In this document: positions 45,650 to 58,025 of the stretch, piece after piece
Layout of the letters: each line of letters begins with the position of its first letter
How positions within the stretch are numbered: position 1 is the first letter of the stretch
Origin: Phallus indusiatus
Lineage: Eukaryota; Basidiomycota; Agaricomycetes; Phallales; Phallaceae
NCBI GenBank assembly: GCA_027605045.1
Contig: JAQFWX010000122.1
Location: 39,343-103,342 of the forward strand
Length of the DNA stretch: 64,000 nucleotides
Direction: 5' to 3'
Notes under the pieces: generated by a model
What the model was told of the DNA's origin: nothing
What the model saw: the letters and a program-made list of their open reading frames with translations, nothing else
Database searches by the model: none
Program-made: the position numbers and the translations under genes

Positions 45650-47300
45650 TTAAATCAAGCCAGCGTTTCGTAAATCCCTTTGTAGACGAAGTGCTTGCTC
45701 AGTCGCCTCTCTCTGCGAATGTTCTCGCCCGTGTCCCAAAGGCGTAGAAACCTCTAGTCCATTCTCGTCTTGCTCGCGCTCCTCGTGTCGAGTCAATGGA
45801 ATGCCGAACAATGAGAACGGATTGATAACCACATTCCGGTCTAATATGGGGGTATCGACACCACTGACACCAGCACCTCCGCCTCCACCTCCACCTCTGG
45901 TCATCGGCTCGTTTGCGTTTCTGAGGCCGCGCTCCCATCTCTTGACTCTCCAGTATCCGAGCAAAGAAGTCAATAGGATGAACCAACCCACACTCATCAA
46001 AAGGAACGACAGCCATTCTGTCGTTGCGGCAGAGAAGTACCCAGAATACGCGCCATTGCCGTTCGGTGGATTCGACATGATGGATGTTCCGTTAAATATA
46101 CTTGCAAGATCAGAATTGTTCGTGTCGAACCATGTGTCTTGCGATCCATCGTCGAAGCCATCGCCGCCCAATGCGGCCCTGCGTCTAAGGAAGAATGCGT
46201 ATTGTATGATGGTAATTCCCAATCCAGCCCGAGATCCGAATTTGCTGGCGTGCGTGCTGTTGATGATAAAGTGAGTCAGATATGGTGAAATACCCGGCAT
46301 ATGAGTATAGCTACTGACGTGTGGAGAAGATACGTAAGGAGGAATCCGACAAATTGGAAAGATAGCGATATGAGCATCGTCCATGCAAAAGTGAACAGAG
46401 AACCGGTCGCTTAGCGAAAAATTACATCAATACATGATAACTTGATAAAGAGACCATAACAAAACTTACGCATGCCCTCCACTAAAATTTCTCCGTCAAG
46501 ACCGAGCGATGGCGCATGTATAACAGTCTCGTAATACGCGGGTGCTTGATCAGCTTGGGCGACAGCATACGAAGGCGGTGCCTCCTTTTGTGATTCTTCA
46601 GGTACAACGTGCATACTATCTCCATCTTGTACAACCCTTCCTCTATAATAAACGTTAACAAAAAGGGATACGCACACAAGAAAAAAAAAGGAGCTTACCG
46701 GGATGGCTTAGCAGTAAGGTTAGCAAATACGCCGTCGTTGTTTGTCCCGCCACCTCTCACGGGGCCGGTGTAGCCCTCACCAGTTGGAACTTGCTGGTAA
46801 TAAGATGGGAGTAAAGCGCCTACGGCTCTTCTGAAAAAGTTGGAGGAAGAGGCAAAAGCGCCTCCGTGGGGCTGAGGACGAGAAGGGGGTATAACAGGGA
46901 ATGTGGGTATGATTCCGTTTGTATTTCCGTATTGATTAGGAAGAGCGTAAGACGTTGGACCAGGAGGTGAACCTGGTGGAGGGACGGCATAGTCGAATGG
47001 GTCAGCTTCAAAGTCGTACGTTCCCGGAAGAGTCTGACGTCGCTGGTGATGATGCGTCGGCCTTATCGTTTGACTTTGATGGCTGTGATTATTCTCGGTG
47101 CTTGAAAATGGCAGTGTGTTGTCGCCGGCAGCGGTAGGAGATACGGGCGACGACGCAGAAGTGTTGCGTGGGTTGAGCGGTGTGGTCTCGCCATGACCTT
47201 CCTCATCGTCAGACTCATTATCGGATTGAAACGCAGCGTCCATTTCCCGTTCAGCATCGTGTGTTAGTGGGTTGGGTACGGGGACATAGCGTCTACTCAT
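45650..47300 (-). CDS. BSD2: Bsd2/Ndfip-type membrane adaptor (metal homeostasis)
   Basis: The start is MSRRYVPVPNPLTHDAEREM at 47300. A Ser/Pro-rich cytoplasmic region holds the family blocks NDGVFANLTAKPSR, HVVPEESQKEAPPSYAVAQA and YYETVIHAPS. PPSY is a PPxY motif for the WW domains of Rsp5/Nedd4 ubiquitin ligases. Three membrane helices follow: SLFTFAWTMLISLSFQFVGF continuing LLTYLLHT, then SKFGSRAGLGITIIQYAFFL, and WLSFLLMSVGWFILLTSLLG. The C-terminus is Gly-rich and charged, ending at 45650. Yeast Bsd2 recruits Rsp5 to missorted or metal transporters at the Golgi/endosome for vacuolar degradation. The introns are in phase. Confidence 0.93.
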
Positions 47301-49441
47301 AATTTGGCCGAGTCGAACAAATTTTCCTTGATTGTCCGCTGTTGCTGTTGATGATGATGATGGTGGTGCGGGTGGTCGTGAAGGGAGAGAAAAGGTGCGT
47401 GATACTCTTCCAAGTAAAGTGAGAGGGGCAAAGAAAAAGCTTCCTTTTGCGGCGCTTAGCGATGCCGATTAGGTCATCGTGTCACGTCGGCATCCGTGCC
47501 ATCGTCGCAGCAGCCTTTCTTGAGTCAGTTTGCCCTGTGGCCGGCATTGGCACTGGCCTATAACAATTTATGATTTTGTCCATCATCTATCCAATGTTCT
47601 TCAGAAACATCGACGGCTCTCCAGACGATTCCATGTCTCAAATCCCGATTTGACGCAGTTTCATTCCTCGGGTTTCTCTCTCAGATTGCACTTACGCCAT
47701 CAAGCTATGATTGGTCCTTTTTGCATAGCTTTACTTGAAAACAACAACGACCCAGTCGTACGTCGTACGTCATATTTCATATTAATTAATTTTGTCTCCG
47801 ACAAACGATTTGTGATTGCTGATTACTTGGTCTGAAGACTATCGGAGATTCGGTATCCACATTGATGACGACACGCGCGCGCATCGAAAAGAGTTCTCCG
47901 TTTCTTTTTATGCCGCTCAAGGAATGAAAAAAATCCCTTCACATCCCTTTAATTCTCTTCTGAAACTCGGAAGTTGGTGAAGAATGGTTGCCACGAGCTC
48001 CCGAAACGCGGCTGCCGCGCGATACATAGCGATACCGAGACCACCATGTCGCCTCTCTTTGGAATTTTGTACACTATCACATCATATCAAACATGTGGTC
48101 TTCACATGGATCACCGCCCTCCTTGCATTAGAGATGATATTGCACATATACATATGTGCATCTCGTACACACCGGTGTTCCGTCTGGAGACCGCTGCGCT
48201 GATCGAATAACTGGGTTTTCTGTGGCTTCTTCTTCTTTTCGTCTCAAATTCAAGTCCAAGTTGATTCCATCTGATGTCTGGGCACTCTTTCTGATGTGAA
48301 AAAAAGGTACCGAGCTAGGACGCGGTTCCTAAACACTGTAGGAAAACCAAGACTGACATTTTGCCTGTCCTTACTCGATCCTTGTATTTTTACGCGTCCG
48401 ATCCAAAATCAGAACGTCTAAATGGTTGGCGCCAACTTTATCATTCTATTATGTGTTTTCATGGTGCTGATAATGTTTAACAATCTCAAAGACACCATAA
48501 GTGTGGTCGAAGTTTATTTAGTCTGAATGGAATTTCTGGACCTTCATCTGATTGAGAAGAACTCTGTTATGTACGTCCGAAATAAGTTATAATAGCTTTT
48601 AACACTGATGGTTTTGTTTCTAGTTTATGGAAATATGATTGCATTTCTTAGGTAGTCAACTATCAACCCTGCCCGGCCACCAAAATCTTGGAGATTACAC
48701 CGATCCTCAGATGCCGGAATGTACACCCCTAAGCCCTACGGGTCGCCGCAGGTCCTGTTCCCTAGCTTAGTATTGCGCTGTTGGGGAACGTGAGGCTCGC
48801 TGTTTGGGTACACTAGCTTGAGGGGCCACTACTAGAGTAGCAGCGAATGTATCATTGAATGCCTGTGCGTGGTAAAAAGTACGACAATTCCCATATTCAT
48901 GTTTTATTGTATTTTCGTACCAGGACCAAGATTTCACTCTGATTAAAAGGCCGACATGTCGAAATAAGTCTTCAAAATCAAGTGGTTGAGTACGTAGTTT
49001 CAAGTTTTCTAACTCTATGAAGTGATTTTATATCATCTCAAGTAGACTCATATACTATATGCACGTGTTCTGAGCTCAATAATAAGGAAAAAGATGTGAT
49101 TCATGTGAACGTGCGCAGACTGTATCTTCTGCGCGAAAGTTTATTATTACTACTAGTAGGTCTCAAAGTCTGATATACACTAAACAACTCGCAAGGACTG
49201 ATTATCTTCAACTAGTCGTATTAAATCATTGTGAATCTGTGAATCCTAGAATTAGGATGAAACCTCCGAGAAGTGTTGAGTCTTGCGATTGTGCATTGTC
49301 CACTACTCGATTCACTTTCAGGACAGAAACATTTAAATTGTCATGATAAAGAAACAAACTACATATTCTAAATTCTGTTTGTTGTTCATTGCTGCAATCA
49401 TTCTTCAAAGCCAAGTTGACCGCATACGCTATTTACGTGGC
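47301..49441. other. intergenic with diverged flank repeat
   Basis: Positions 48226-48375 match 50868-51015 (AGGAAAACCAAGACTGACAT), marking the left edge of the methyltransferase duplication unit. Positions 49240-49340 match 51148-51220. I see no convincing gene between them; the short open frames have no recognisable features. Confidence 0.5.
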
Positions 49442-50565
49442 TCAAATCCTTGTTATGCTCCATGTATGAAAATGAAACCGAGAATCACTCAGTATTAAAA
49501 GCTCATCCCTGCACTCTACTGTGGTTTCCAGTGATACCTGATCGGGCGTGAAAGGGCCATCTGGTCCAGTCCAGAGCTTCTTCCAGCTAACTGGTGAATG
49601 GGCAAACGCGGGATCCCCTCGACTTGTGTATCGTATTCTCCCCAGCTTATCCTCTTCGGCATCGGATGCACCGGGGTGATAACCGAATATAATGGAACCA
49701 GGAACAGGAGAAAGTAAAGATGCGAAAAGATGAGCTAGCTGACTTTGCTTGTCCTCCAAGAATAAATGGAAGAACATGGAGGCGTAAATTACAGAGACGT
49801 GATGTTGAAGTGGTGTCAAAGATTTCAAAGATGTGAGTGGAGGAGGAGAATCAACAATCTCAGCAGCCGTCGCGAGATGCAGTACGCCGGGGCGAAGGAG
49901 ATTGGGGTCAAAAATATCGCCATGAAGAAATGGAACGGGGAATGTTTCCGGTGTCGTTTTAAATAGTTTATGTCCGACCGGCCAAAAATCTGAGAAGGAA
50001 TGAGAATGGTGAGGTGGCCTTGTAGAATGACTTACCGGCAACTAAATCAGAGGCTATTATATTTTCTATGGGATATCCATCTGCAATAGCTAATCGAGAA
50101 TCACCACCGACTACAGGTCGTGAACCTTAGATTCATAACATTCAACTACATATAAGAGACCTCATTTCATACCACAGCATGGAAGTTCAAGGAAAATCGC
50201 TTGTTTACGTTCTTGTCCAAGCTTGAGAACATGTTTATACGCAGGGTGTTGCCCAATCCTGAGCCTAAATCCAATAATCAATAAAACATCCGCAGGACCC
50301 AGGAGAGTGACATTAATAATGACTTCGCAAATTCGAATAAATTAATACAGCCGTAAGGGTGAAGCTGAGGGGTATTATACAATGAGATTCAGATAGCTAA
50401 GTGCAATGACCAAGTTTGGAAACATACGGCGTAAGCTTCAGAGCGAATCTGTAGCAAGTGCTGCTTGAGCTCCTCGTCGTCCTGAACCCCTTTGATTAGA
50501 CGTTTCAGTAATTTGGCCTCTTCGGACGAGACGCTGTATTCTGCAGTTGGGAGATTTTGAGTCAT
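49442..50565 (-). CDS. methyltransferase-like protein, tandem copy 1
   Basis: The start is MTQNLPTAEYSVSSEEAKLL. Exon 1 ends ELKQHLLQIRSEAYA. Short exons give LRIGQHPAYKHVLKLGQERK then QAIFLELPCC, and GGDSRLAIADGYPIENIIAS then DLVA. The long last exon starts DFWPVGHKLFKTTPETFPVP and holds PLQHHVSVIYASMFFHLFLE, SPVPGSIIFGYHPGASD and KLWTGPDGPFTPDQVS, ending FHTWSITRI. This matches a family widespread in Agaricomycetes that is annotated as SAM-dependent methyltransferase, where the first block is usually FLDIGCCFGND. Here that block reads FLELPCC then GGDSR, so cofactor binding may be altered. The substrate is unknown. Confidence 0.83.
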
Positions 50566-50867
50566 GCTTGCTTATTATTTTCCTCGATAACGCATTGCCC
50601 AGGGGAGTATTTTTGTACTAGTTTCAGTCGTGAGTTCCTGAGAAACTTGGAATCGGCACTATATTCAAGCAGATTCTCAATTTACTATAACTAAATTTAA
50701 GCCCGAGTTGATCGCCCGGCGTGATCGTCCTCCAATCCTGCTTGATCGTCTGTGGGAAGTTGCGTTCTTTCGTTGTACGTACAAGGCATTACGTCACGGT
50801 TTCCTTATTTTATTTTTGGTTGCACGTTTCCAAAGCAGTGGCAACAAACCGCTTGCACTGAGTTTTC

Positions 50868-52700
50868 AGTGGCTTCTCCTTCTTTTCGTCTCAAATTTAA
50901 GTTGATTCCACCTGATATCTGGGCACTCTGATGTTGAAAAAAAAGGTACCAAGCCGGGAAGGCACTAGTGATTGCCGTAGGAAAACCAAGACTGACATTC
51001 TCCCTGTTCTTACCAAGTCCTTCCACTCTATACATCAGATATAATTGAATCTTTTCAAAGGTATTTTCGTTTTTTTTATTGCGTATTTTTATCCTCATGA
51101 CTTTCATCAGCCTCAAAGACAGCCCAATTGTGAGTAATCACCATGCTATGGTAAGTCTTGCGATTGTGCATTGTCTACCTGAAACACTCGACCTCAATTT
51201 AGGACAGGAACGTTTGAATTAACATATGTATTCTAAGTTCTGGCAGTGCCCCGTCATATGCTAGAATCATTCTTCAAGTTGACCGCGTACTACGTAGCTC
51301 AATTCCTGGTTATGCTCCACGTATGAAAATAAAACGGAGAATCACTCAGTACCATGATGTCATCCCTTCGTTCAGCTACAACTTCCAGCGACACCTGATC
51401 AGGCGTGAACGGGCCATCTGGTCCAGTCCAGAGCTTCCTCCAGCTAGTTGGTGAATGAGCAAACACAGGATTCCCTCGACTTGTGTATCGAACTCTTCCC
51501 AGTTTATCTTCTTCAGCATCCGAAGCACCAGCCTGATAGCCGAATATAATGGAACCAGGAACAGGAGAAAGTAAAGATGCGAAAAGATGAGCTAGCTGGC
51601 TTTGCTTCTCCTCCAAGAATAGATGGAAGAACAGGGAAGCGTAAATTACGGAGACGTGATGCTGGAGTGGTGTCAGAGATTTCAAAGATGTGAGTGCAGG
51701 AGGAGAATCAACAATCTCGGCAGCTGTCGCGAGATGAGCTACGCCGGGGCGAAGGAGATTGGAGTCAAAAATGTCGCCTGGAAGAAATGGGACAGGGAAT
51801 GTCTCCGGTGTCGTTTTGAAAAGCTTATGTCCAGTTGGCCAAAAATCTAAAAAGGGGATGAAAAAGGTGGGATGATTTTTTAGAACAACTTACCAGCAAC
51901 TAAGTCAGAGACTATCACATTTTCTATGGGATATCCATCTGCAATAGCCAGTCGAGAATCGCCACCGACTACAGGTTGTGAACTGTGAGTGCACTATTAT
52001 CCGATTTGAAGACCTTACATATTACATACCGCAACATGGTAGTTCAAGGAAAATTGCCTGTTTGCGTTCTCGGCCAAGCTTGAGAACATGTTTATACGCA
52101 GGGTGTTGTCCAATTCTAAGCCTAAATCCAATAATTAATAAAACATCCGCAGGATCCAGGAGAGTGACGTTAATAACTTCGCAAATTCGAATAAATTGAT
52201 GCAGGTGTAAGGGTGAAGCTAAGGGGTAATATTATACAATGAGATTCAGATAGCTAAGTGCAATGACCAAGTTTGGAAACATACGGCGTAAGCTTCAGAA
52301 CGAATCTGTAGCAAGTGCTGCTTGAGCTCCTCATCGTCCTGAACCCCTTTGATTAGACGTTTCAACAATTTGGCGTCTTCGGATGAGATGCTGTATTCTG
52401 CAGTTGGGAGATTTTGAGTCATGCTTTGCTTATCGTTTTTCTCGACAGCGCATTGCCCAAGGGGTATTTTTGTACTAGTTTGAGTCGTAAGCTCCTGAGA
52501 AACTTGGAATCGGCATTATGTTCAAGCAGATTCTAATTTACTAAACTAAATTTGAGTCCGACTTGATCGCCCGACGTGATCGTCCTCCAATCCGACTTGA
52601 TCGTCTGTGAGAAGTTCTTTCGTGTAAGTACGTACAAAGCATTACGTTACCATTCTCCTTGATTTTTTATTTTGGTTGCACGTCTCTAGCCTGAGGGCAG
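50868..52700. repeat. methyltransferase tandem duplication unit 2
   Basis: The methyltransferase gene and both flanks repeat the arrangement at 48226-50860. The upstream part includes the matching GATCGCCCGACGTGATCG and TGATCGTCTGTG pieces. Confidence 0.8.
51299..52422 (-). CDS. methyltransferase-like protein, tandem copy 2
   Basis: It has the same exon layout as copy 1 and high identity over the whole length. Exon 1 ends ELKQHLLQIRSEAYA. The last exon includes LTPLQHHVSVIYASLFFHLF, SPVPGSIIFGYQAGASDAEE and KLWTGPDGPFTPDQVS, and ends FHTWSITRN. The start codon is at 52422. No frameshift was seen. Differences are mostly single substitutions near the C-terminus, suggesting a recent duplication. 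Confidence 0.82.
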
Positions 52701-53255
52701 CAATGAACGGGATCGAAGTTGAAAACTGACGTTGCAAAGTTTTGGGAATATCGTTCGTCAAATGCCTTATTGACACACATGAGAGTCATTCGTAGACTGT
52801 AGGGGTTCAATATATGCTCCTCTTTGAGGAGATTGAGCATGCCTGTGCCCGCGTCATAATAATACTTTTTTCATCCGCTCTTTCACCTGACCACGAAACG
52901 AAAACAACAGCATTGTTTTCAGATTAGGTATCCCGAAACCCTCTCAGTTTCTCTTCCGTATTTCATGAACATATAGCCAATGCTGATCAAAATAAATTCG
53001 ATATGACCTGTTCCCGTACCGGAGTCCCGAGCTCCTGTCAAAAAAATTCGCGTCGTTTCTTGCCAAGCAATTGGGATTTTCAGGTCAATGCCGATACGAA
53101 TTTATCAAACCAGTCTTCTTATTCTTAAGCAACTGGGATGAAAATGTTGCCATTTCACGTACAAAACTACTTTATGTGAAACAAAAGGAAACTTTATGTA
53201 TGTATACCCAAGATTGTAGGCATATTTGTTCTCTTTCTCTACGCCGGCATATAGC
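52423..53255. other. flank between methyltransferase copies 2 and 3
   Basis: The first 270 bp are the upstream repeat of copy 2. The rest (about 52690-53255) shows no supportable feature. Confidence 0.4.
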
Positions 53256-54364
53256 TTAAACTCTAGTTATACTCCATACGTGAAAATAATGTTTGGGATC
53301 AGCTCCCTTAATAACCAGGGCTGTTTGTCTTGCAATGGTTTCGAAAGTGATCTGGTCGGGCGTGAAGGGGCCGTCTGCACCAGTCCAGAGCTCTTTCCAA
53401 GTAGCAGGGGAGTTATCAAAGGTAGCGTATCCTCGACCTGTAATTCGGCTTCTTCCGTTTTTGTCCTCTTCAGTATCGGAAGCGCCGGAATGGTAACCAA
53501 ATATAATTGAACCAGGAACTGGAGAAAGCAAGGAAGCGAAAAGATGGGCCAGCTGAGCTTGCTTCTCTTTCTCGAATAAATGGAAAAACAAGGAAGCATA
53601 GATTATAGAGACGTGATGTTGTAATGGTGTCAAAGAAGTCAGAGACTTGAGCGGAGGAGAATCAGTAATTTCAGCCGTTGTGGGAAGAGGAGGCACTCCC
53701 GGGCGAAGGAAATTAGGGTCAAAAATGTCACCTGGAAGAAATGGAACAGGGTATGTTTCCGGCGTCGTTTTGAAGAGTTTATGTCCGATTGGCCAATAGT
53801 CTACAAAAAACGAAGAGAAGAATAAAAGCTTTGAGGTGTCTGAAACGGCTTACCGGCAACTATATCAGACGTTATCACATTTTCTCTGGGATATCCGTCC
53901 ATGATAGCTAATCGAGAATCTCCTCCGACTAATGGTAGTGAATATGTTGAAACGTCGAAATATAGGCTATTGACATACCACAGCATGGTAACTCGAGAAA
54001 AATTGCGTCTTTCCGCTCTTTTCCAAGTTTAAGGACATATTTATATGCAGGGTGTTTAGCAATTCTGAGTCTGATTAAAAAAAATAAGCACTTGGCGGAA
54101 TCCAGCATCGTGTAAGTATTAAATCACCTCGCAAATTCGAATGCATTAATACACATGTAAGGCTGTGCCTAAGACGATATGAGACGGCGGTACAGACGGG
54201 AAGAAAGAACGGAAACATACAGCGTAGGCTTCAGAGCGAATTTGTAACAAGTGCTGCTTGAGCTCTTCGTCGTCCTGAATTCCTCCAATTAGGCGTTTCA
54301 ACAGGCTGGCGTCTTCAGAGGATACGCTGTACTCTGCACTCAATGGGGGTGTTTCAGCTGACAT
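53256..54364 (-). CDS. methyltransferase-like protein, tandem copy 3 (more diverged)
   Basis: The start is MSAETPPLSAEYSVSSEDAS at 54364. Exon 1 ends ELKQHLLQIRSEAYA, identical to the other copies. Later exons give VGGDSRLAIMDGYPRENVIT and SDIVA, then LTPLQHHVSIIYASLFFHLF, SPVPGSIIFGYHSGASDTEE and ELWTGADGPFTPDQITFE, ending FHVWSITRV. It is clearly the oldest or fastest-diverging of the three. Its immediate upstream shares only the GATCGCCC...TTTGATCGTCTGT piece with copies 1 and 2. Confidence 0.82.
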
Positions 54365-57278
54365 GACTTGCTACAGCGACTTTTCTTCTGTTGTAGACAG
54401 AACAGCTAACAGTTTTATAGCTTTCGAAAGACGCGAGGCACTTCAGAATTTCGAAACCCGTCCGATGGCCCGGGCCCGACGTGATCGCCCCCGAATCCGG
54501 TTTGATCGTCTGTCATCTATTTGACCCTAAGCATTAACTTTGCAGTGGCACGAACAGCGGTTCTAATTTTATGTAGAAGCGTGTTATTCTCTCCCAGTGT
54601 GAATCCGTCGAAGGCGAGGGAAGTGGGACAATCGACAAAATCGATGACTAGTGTGAACATGTGACACGCAAACATAACGCGAACGGACAAGCGACGCCGC
54701 AACTTGCCGAGAAAAATTTCTGCTCTCAGCGCAATCTTATTCATCTTGGGGTTCAAGTTGAAGTCTTCGCCCCCAAGTGACCTCTTCCTTTTTTCACGAC
54801 AGTTGTTCATATGTTTGCGCAATTTTATATCATTACGAAAGCCTAAAGAATATGATTTCAGACTTTCAGTCCCTAGCACTCTAACATACCCTTCTCTTCG
54901 TTCTCTTATTAATTGGCACATTGGAGGTCCAGGCTCGGTCCTCAGCTGTTCAAACATTCATCGATTATTCGTCTTTCATGCAACACCCATACCAATGACG
55001 TTGGCTAGTGTCTACGGTTGATGGTTTGCTTTTATTCTAGCTGTACATGTCCCTAACTTTCTGATAACCTTAATTCCAGGCCGTTCAATGTCCTTCATGC
55101 TCTGGACACCGATTTTTCTATCATTTTATCATTTTACTTGCCACCCGAAAAGCAAAGAGACGTACCGATAGTAACGTCTTCAAAGTTCTATCGCCCTAAG
55201 TTCACACGCGCAATGTCAAGACTGTTTTCAAATGCTGCACAATTATAGCAAGTTGAAATTATTTTATGGAACCTTCTTCATTACATCTAGCTCCCCTGTT
55301 TTCTGCAACTAAATAAATGATAATCCTATATATAGCTTTAATGGTCCCATCGGGCCTTAGCTTCACTGATAACGCCCCGGCAGCGAAGCAAATGGGCTGG
55401 TAAACCAACAGAGAGTAATTCTTATAATGCGGACATCCTGTTGGGAAAAGCTATACTAAATGGAGTCGCCTTTAGGAATGTTTCCAGTTCTTTCTGCTAA
55501 CTTATCATGACTATCAACTTCGAATCTTCTCCTTGATTTTATCTGCACCGCAATACGACCGGATTGCAGTAAAATCAGCATGAAAAAACCCACGCTCGTC
55601 CCCAAGTTCTCAAAAATCAAATTATACCTCGAGTTCTGGTTTATGACAGCACGTGTCTCAGTCTCTGACAATTCGCGTTAGAACCAGAAGACTATGCTTT
55701 TTCAAATTAAACCACAGCACTGATCAGCCACACTGCCATACTGAGCGTACTGGTGGGAAAGTCGAACTCGAGAAGGATTTAACCTACAGGCTTATCATGT
55801 ATGGCCATCAACTCGATCAAAGCAATCAATTTTTTTCCGAAGAAAACAATGATTATCATCATGTGCATCGATCCCTTGCCCTGAAAGATACGATGACGGT
55901 GCGTAATATGCATTAGTTTGCACACTTAGCGAAGAAGAGCAGACGAGCAAGGGCCTTCTTGCTAAGGTTTAAGGGTCACTAATTTCTACTTCTTTTAATC
56001 CTTTGTCCCTTTTACTGAGGTCCTAGCTAATATACCCACGGTGGTGTTCTTCTCTCCTTTTTTCTCAAGCGAGAGGGGCGCTCACAAAAAATCCCAAAGC
56101 CGAATTCCGCTCTGTGGGAGCTCGAGAATTTAAATGCCATACGACCATCCTACCCGGAATAGCCAGTTTCAGCCAGGTCTTCTAATATGCCTCGCGTTTG
56201 ATGGAAAATGTATTCGCATGGAGGAACCGGTTCAGTGCAAATATCTCGGTTGCCTGTACTATCGTACCACATTATAGACGATTTTGATTGACGGAGCCTT
56301 TTGCAACTCAACATCAGATTCTCAGATGTCGCCTGTCCAATCAAATTTCACACGAATATTGACCTTGATCAACAATAGACCTCAAATGGAAAAGATCTTC
56401 ATGAGAAAATATAGTTGTAGCCCAAGGTTTGCTTTATTGTGTATGCTATCACATGACGTGCATATACGAAGAGAATAAGTAATTGATTCAGATACAGCCT
56501 CAATTCCGTGCCATCAAGCGCATATACATATGTGTCAAGACAGGTTCTTGAATTCGAAATATGCATACCTACTTCTCTCAAATGGTTGCAGACGAGAGAC
56601 CGGGCTTCGCATCATGCTGCATTAAACCATCAGAAACATCTGTACTGCGACGAGCGCGATTTCCCATCGGCTAATCCTTAAACGACTCGTCAGCATCTGA
56701 CGTTTACCTAAAAGGTCGAGGATGCGTTGGTTCTTATCCCTGTGATTTTTTCAAGGGCACTGACCCGAGAGACAAGATGACACTTTTTTTCCATGCCTAC
56801 GCGAACTTGCGAATTTGCAGGCGCAAACGTTCAGGCGCATGTTGACATCGGCATTGTGATGTGGCGTATCACTCTCTGGCTCACCCCAGTATACCAGGTA
56901 TGTTTGTACGACACCTGGTTTATTATATAGCTTATATAGCTTCGACTTCTCGATAAGAAATATACATGGTTTGGCGCATGGTTTGGCGCACGGCAAGAGG
57001 CGATAAGGATAGAAATATGCATATATACTACGGCTTCGTTTCATTATTCCCCGGAAGTAAACCTTCCTTCTCCACAAAAAACCTTGGGTCTTTAATAAAG
57101 CAACGTAGGATAATTACTTCGCGTAGAGAAAGCCTGCACACACACATACAAAATACATAACCATAAGCCATAAGCGTAATGCCCTTCTCTTCTTGTAGCT
57201 ATAGATTTTAGAATTAAAATTATGCAGGTTTCCAATGTGAACCATGGCTCGGCAGATTCAAGCGCAAATTGTGCACAT
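54365..57278. other. gene-poor region, nothing supported
   Basis: A 146-residue open frame on the minus strand (54957-54517) is the longest but shows no family features. No repeats or RNA genes were recognised. Confidence 0.4.
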
Positions 57279-58025
57279 GTACGGCGGCCCAAACGCGCCA
57301 GGTCAAAAACCCATGAATTCTTGAATTTTTATTTGATGTCCCTAGTATCTCAGATTATCCCGTGCCTAAATTTATCCTTCTTTTTGATTACGTAAGCAAC
57401 TCTAAGCCGAGCGGTGATTCGGCATAGTACAAGGCAGCTAAGCCGGAGATCAACAAGCGCGTAATGCGACGCATGTGACAGCTCATAATCCACTCTTCCT
57501 CAAATATTGCGGGTATATGATTGACCTGAGTTTGAGCCAGATGAACTTCCAGCTCTTTTTTAGTTTCTTGATTAATAGTATAAGGGAGTGAGTCTCATCG
57601 AAAGTTAGGAAGACCTTAGCCGATTCGGAGTTCGGCTCTGAGCCGAGCTGAGTTATTTTTTCGGCAGTCGGCAACCTTTTACCTTAGCGCCGGTATTACA
57701 TGAGGAAACGACTAAAGCAGACTTTACCGTGTAAGCATTATTTTTTCACGTCTCAAGCCTATTTTCTATGAATTATTCCCACTTTCCCTGTTTTATCAAA
57801 TGTCTACATGCATTTTTAGACTGATAAACATTGAAATTAACGTTTTTCCTCTGGCGTTGTGTGACTTTGTGTACGTGCTTTGCCGCATTGTCTCACGTTA
57901 GGCGTCGAAAAATCGGTCATAATGTGAGTAGTTCAATTACACGAAGGGGGGATACTATAATCCTATAAGTCAAAAAATCATGAATTTACGGGTTTTTTTG
58001 ACCTGGCGCGTTTGGGCCGCCGTAC
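57279..58025. mobile_element. MITE-like DNA transposon with about 35-50 bp inverted ends
   Basis: The left end reads GTACGGCGGCCCAAACGCGC then CAGGTCAAAAACCC. The right end is its reverse complement, with a few mismatches further in. The flanks are ACAT at 57275-57278 and ACAT at 58026-58029, a possible 4-bp target duplication; a TA duplication with slightly shorter ends is the alternative. The 747 bp interior has no transposase-like frame. Confidence 0.75.

Noticed and set aside
54517..54957. 146-codon minus-strand frame as a gene
   Set aside because: No family resemblance, no introns expected in this genome style, and no flanking support; could be chance.
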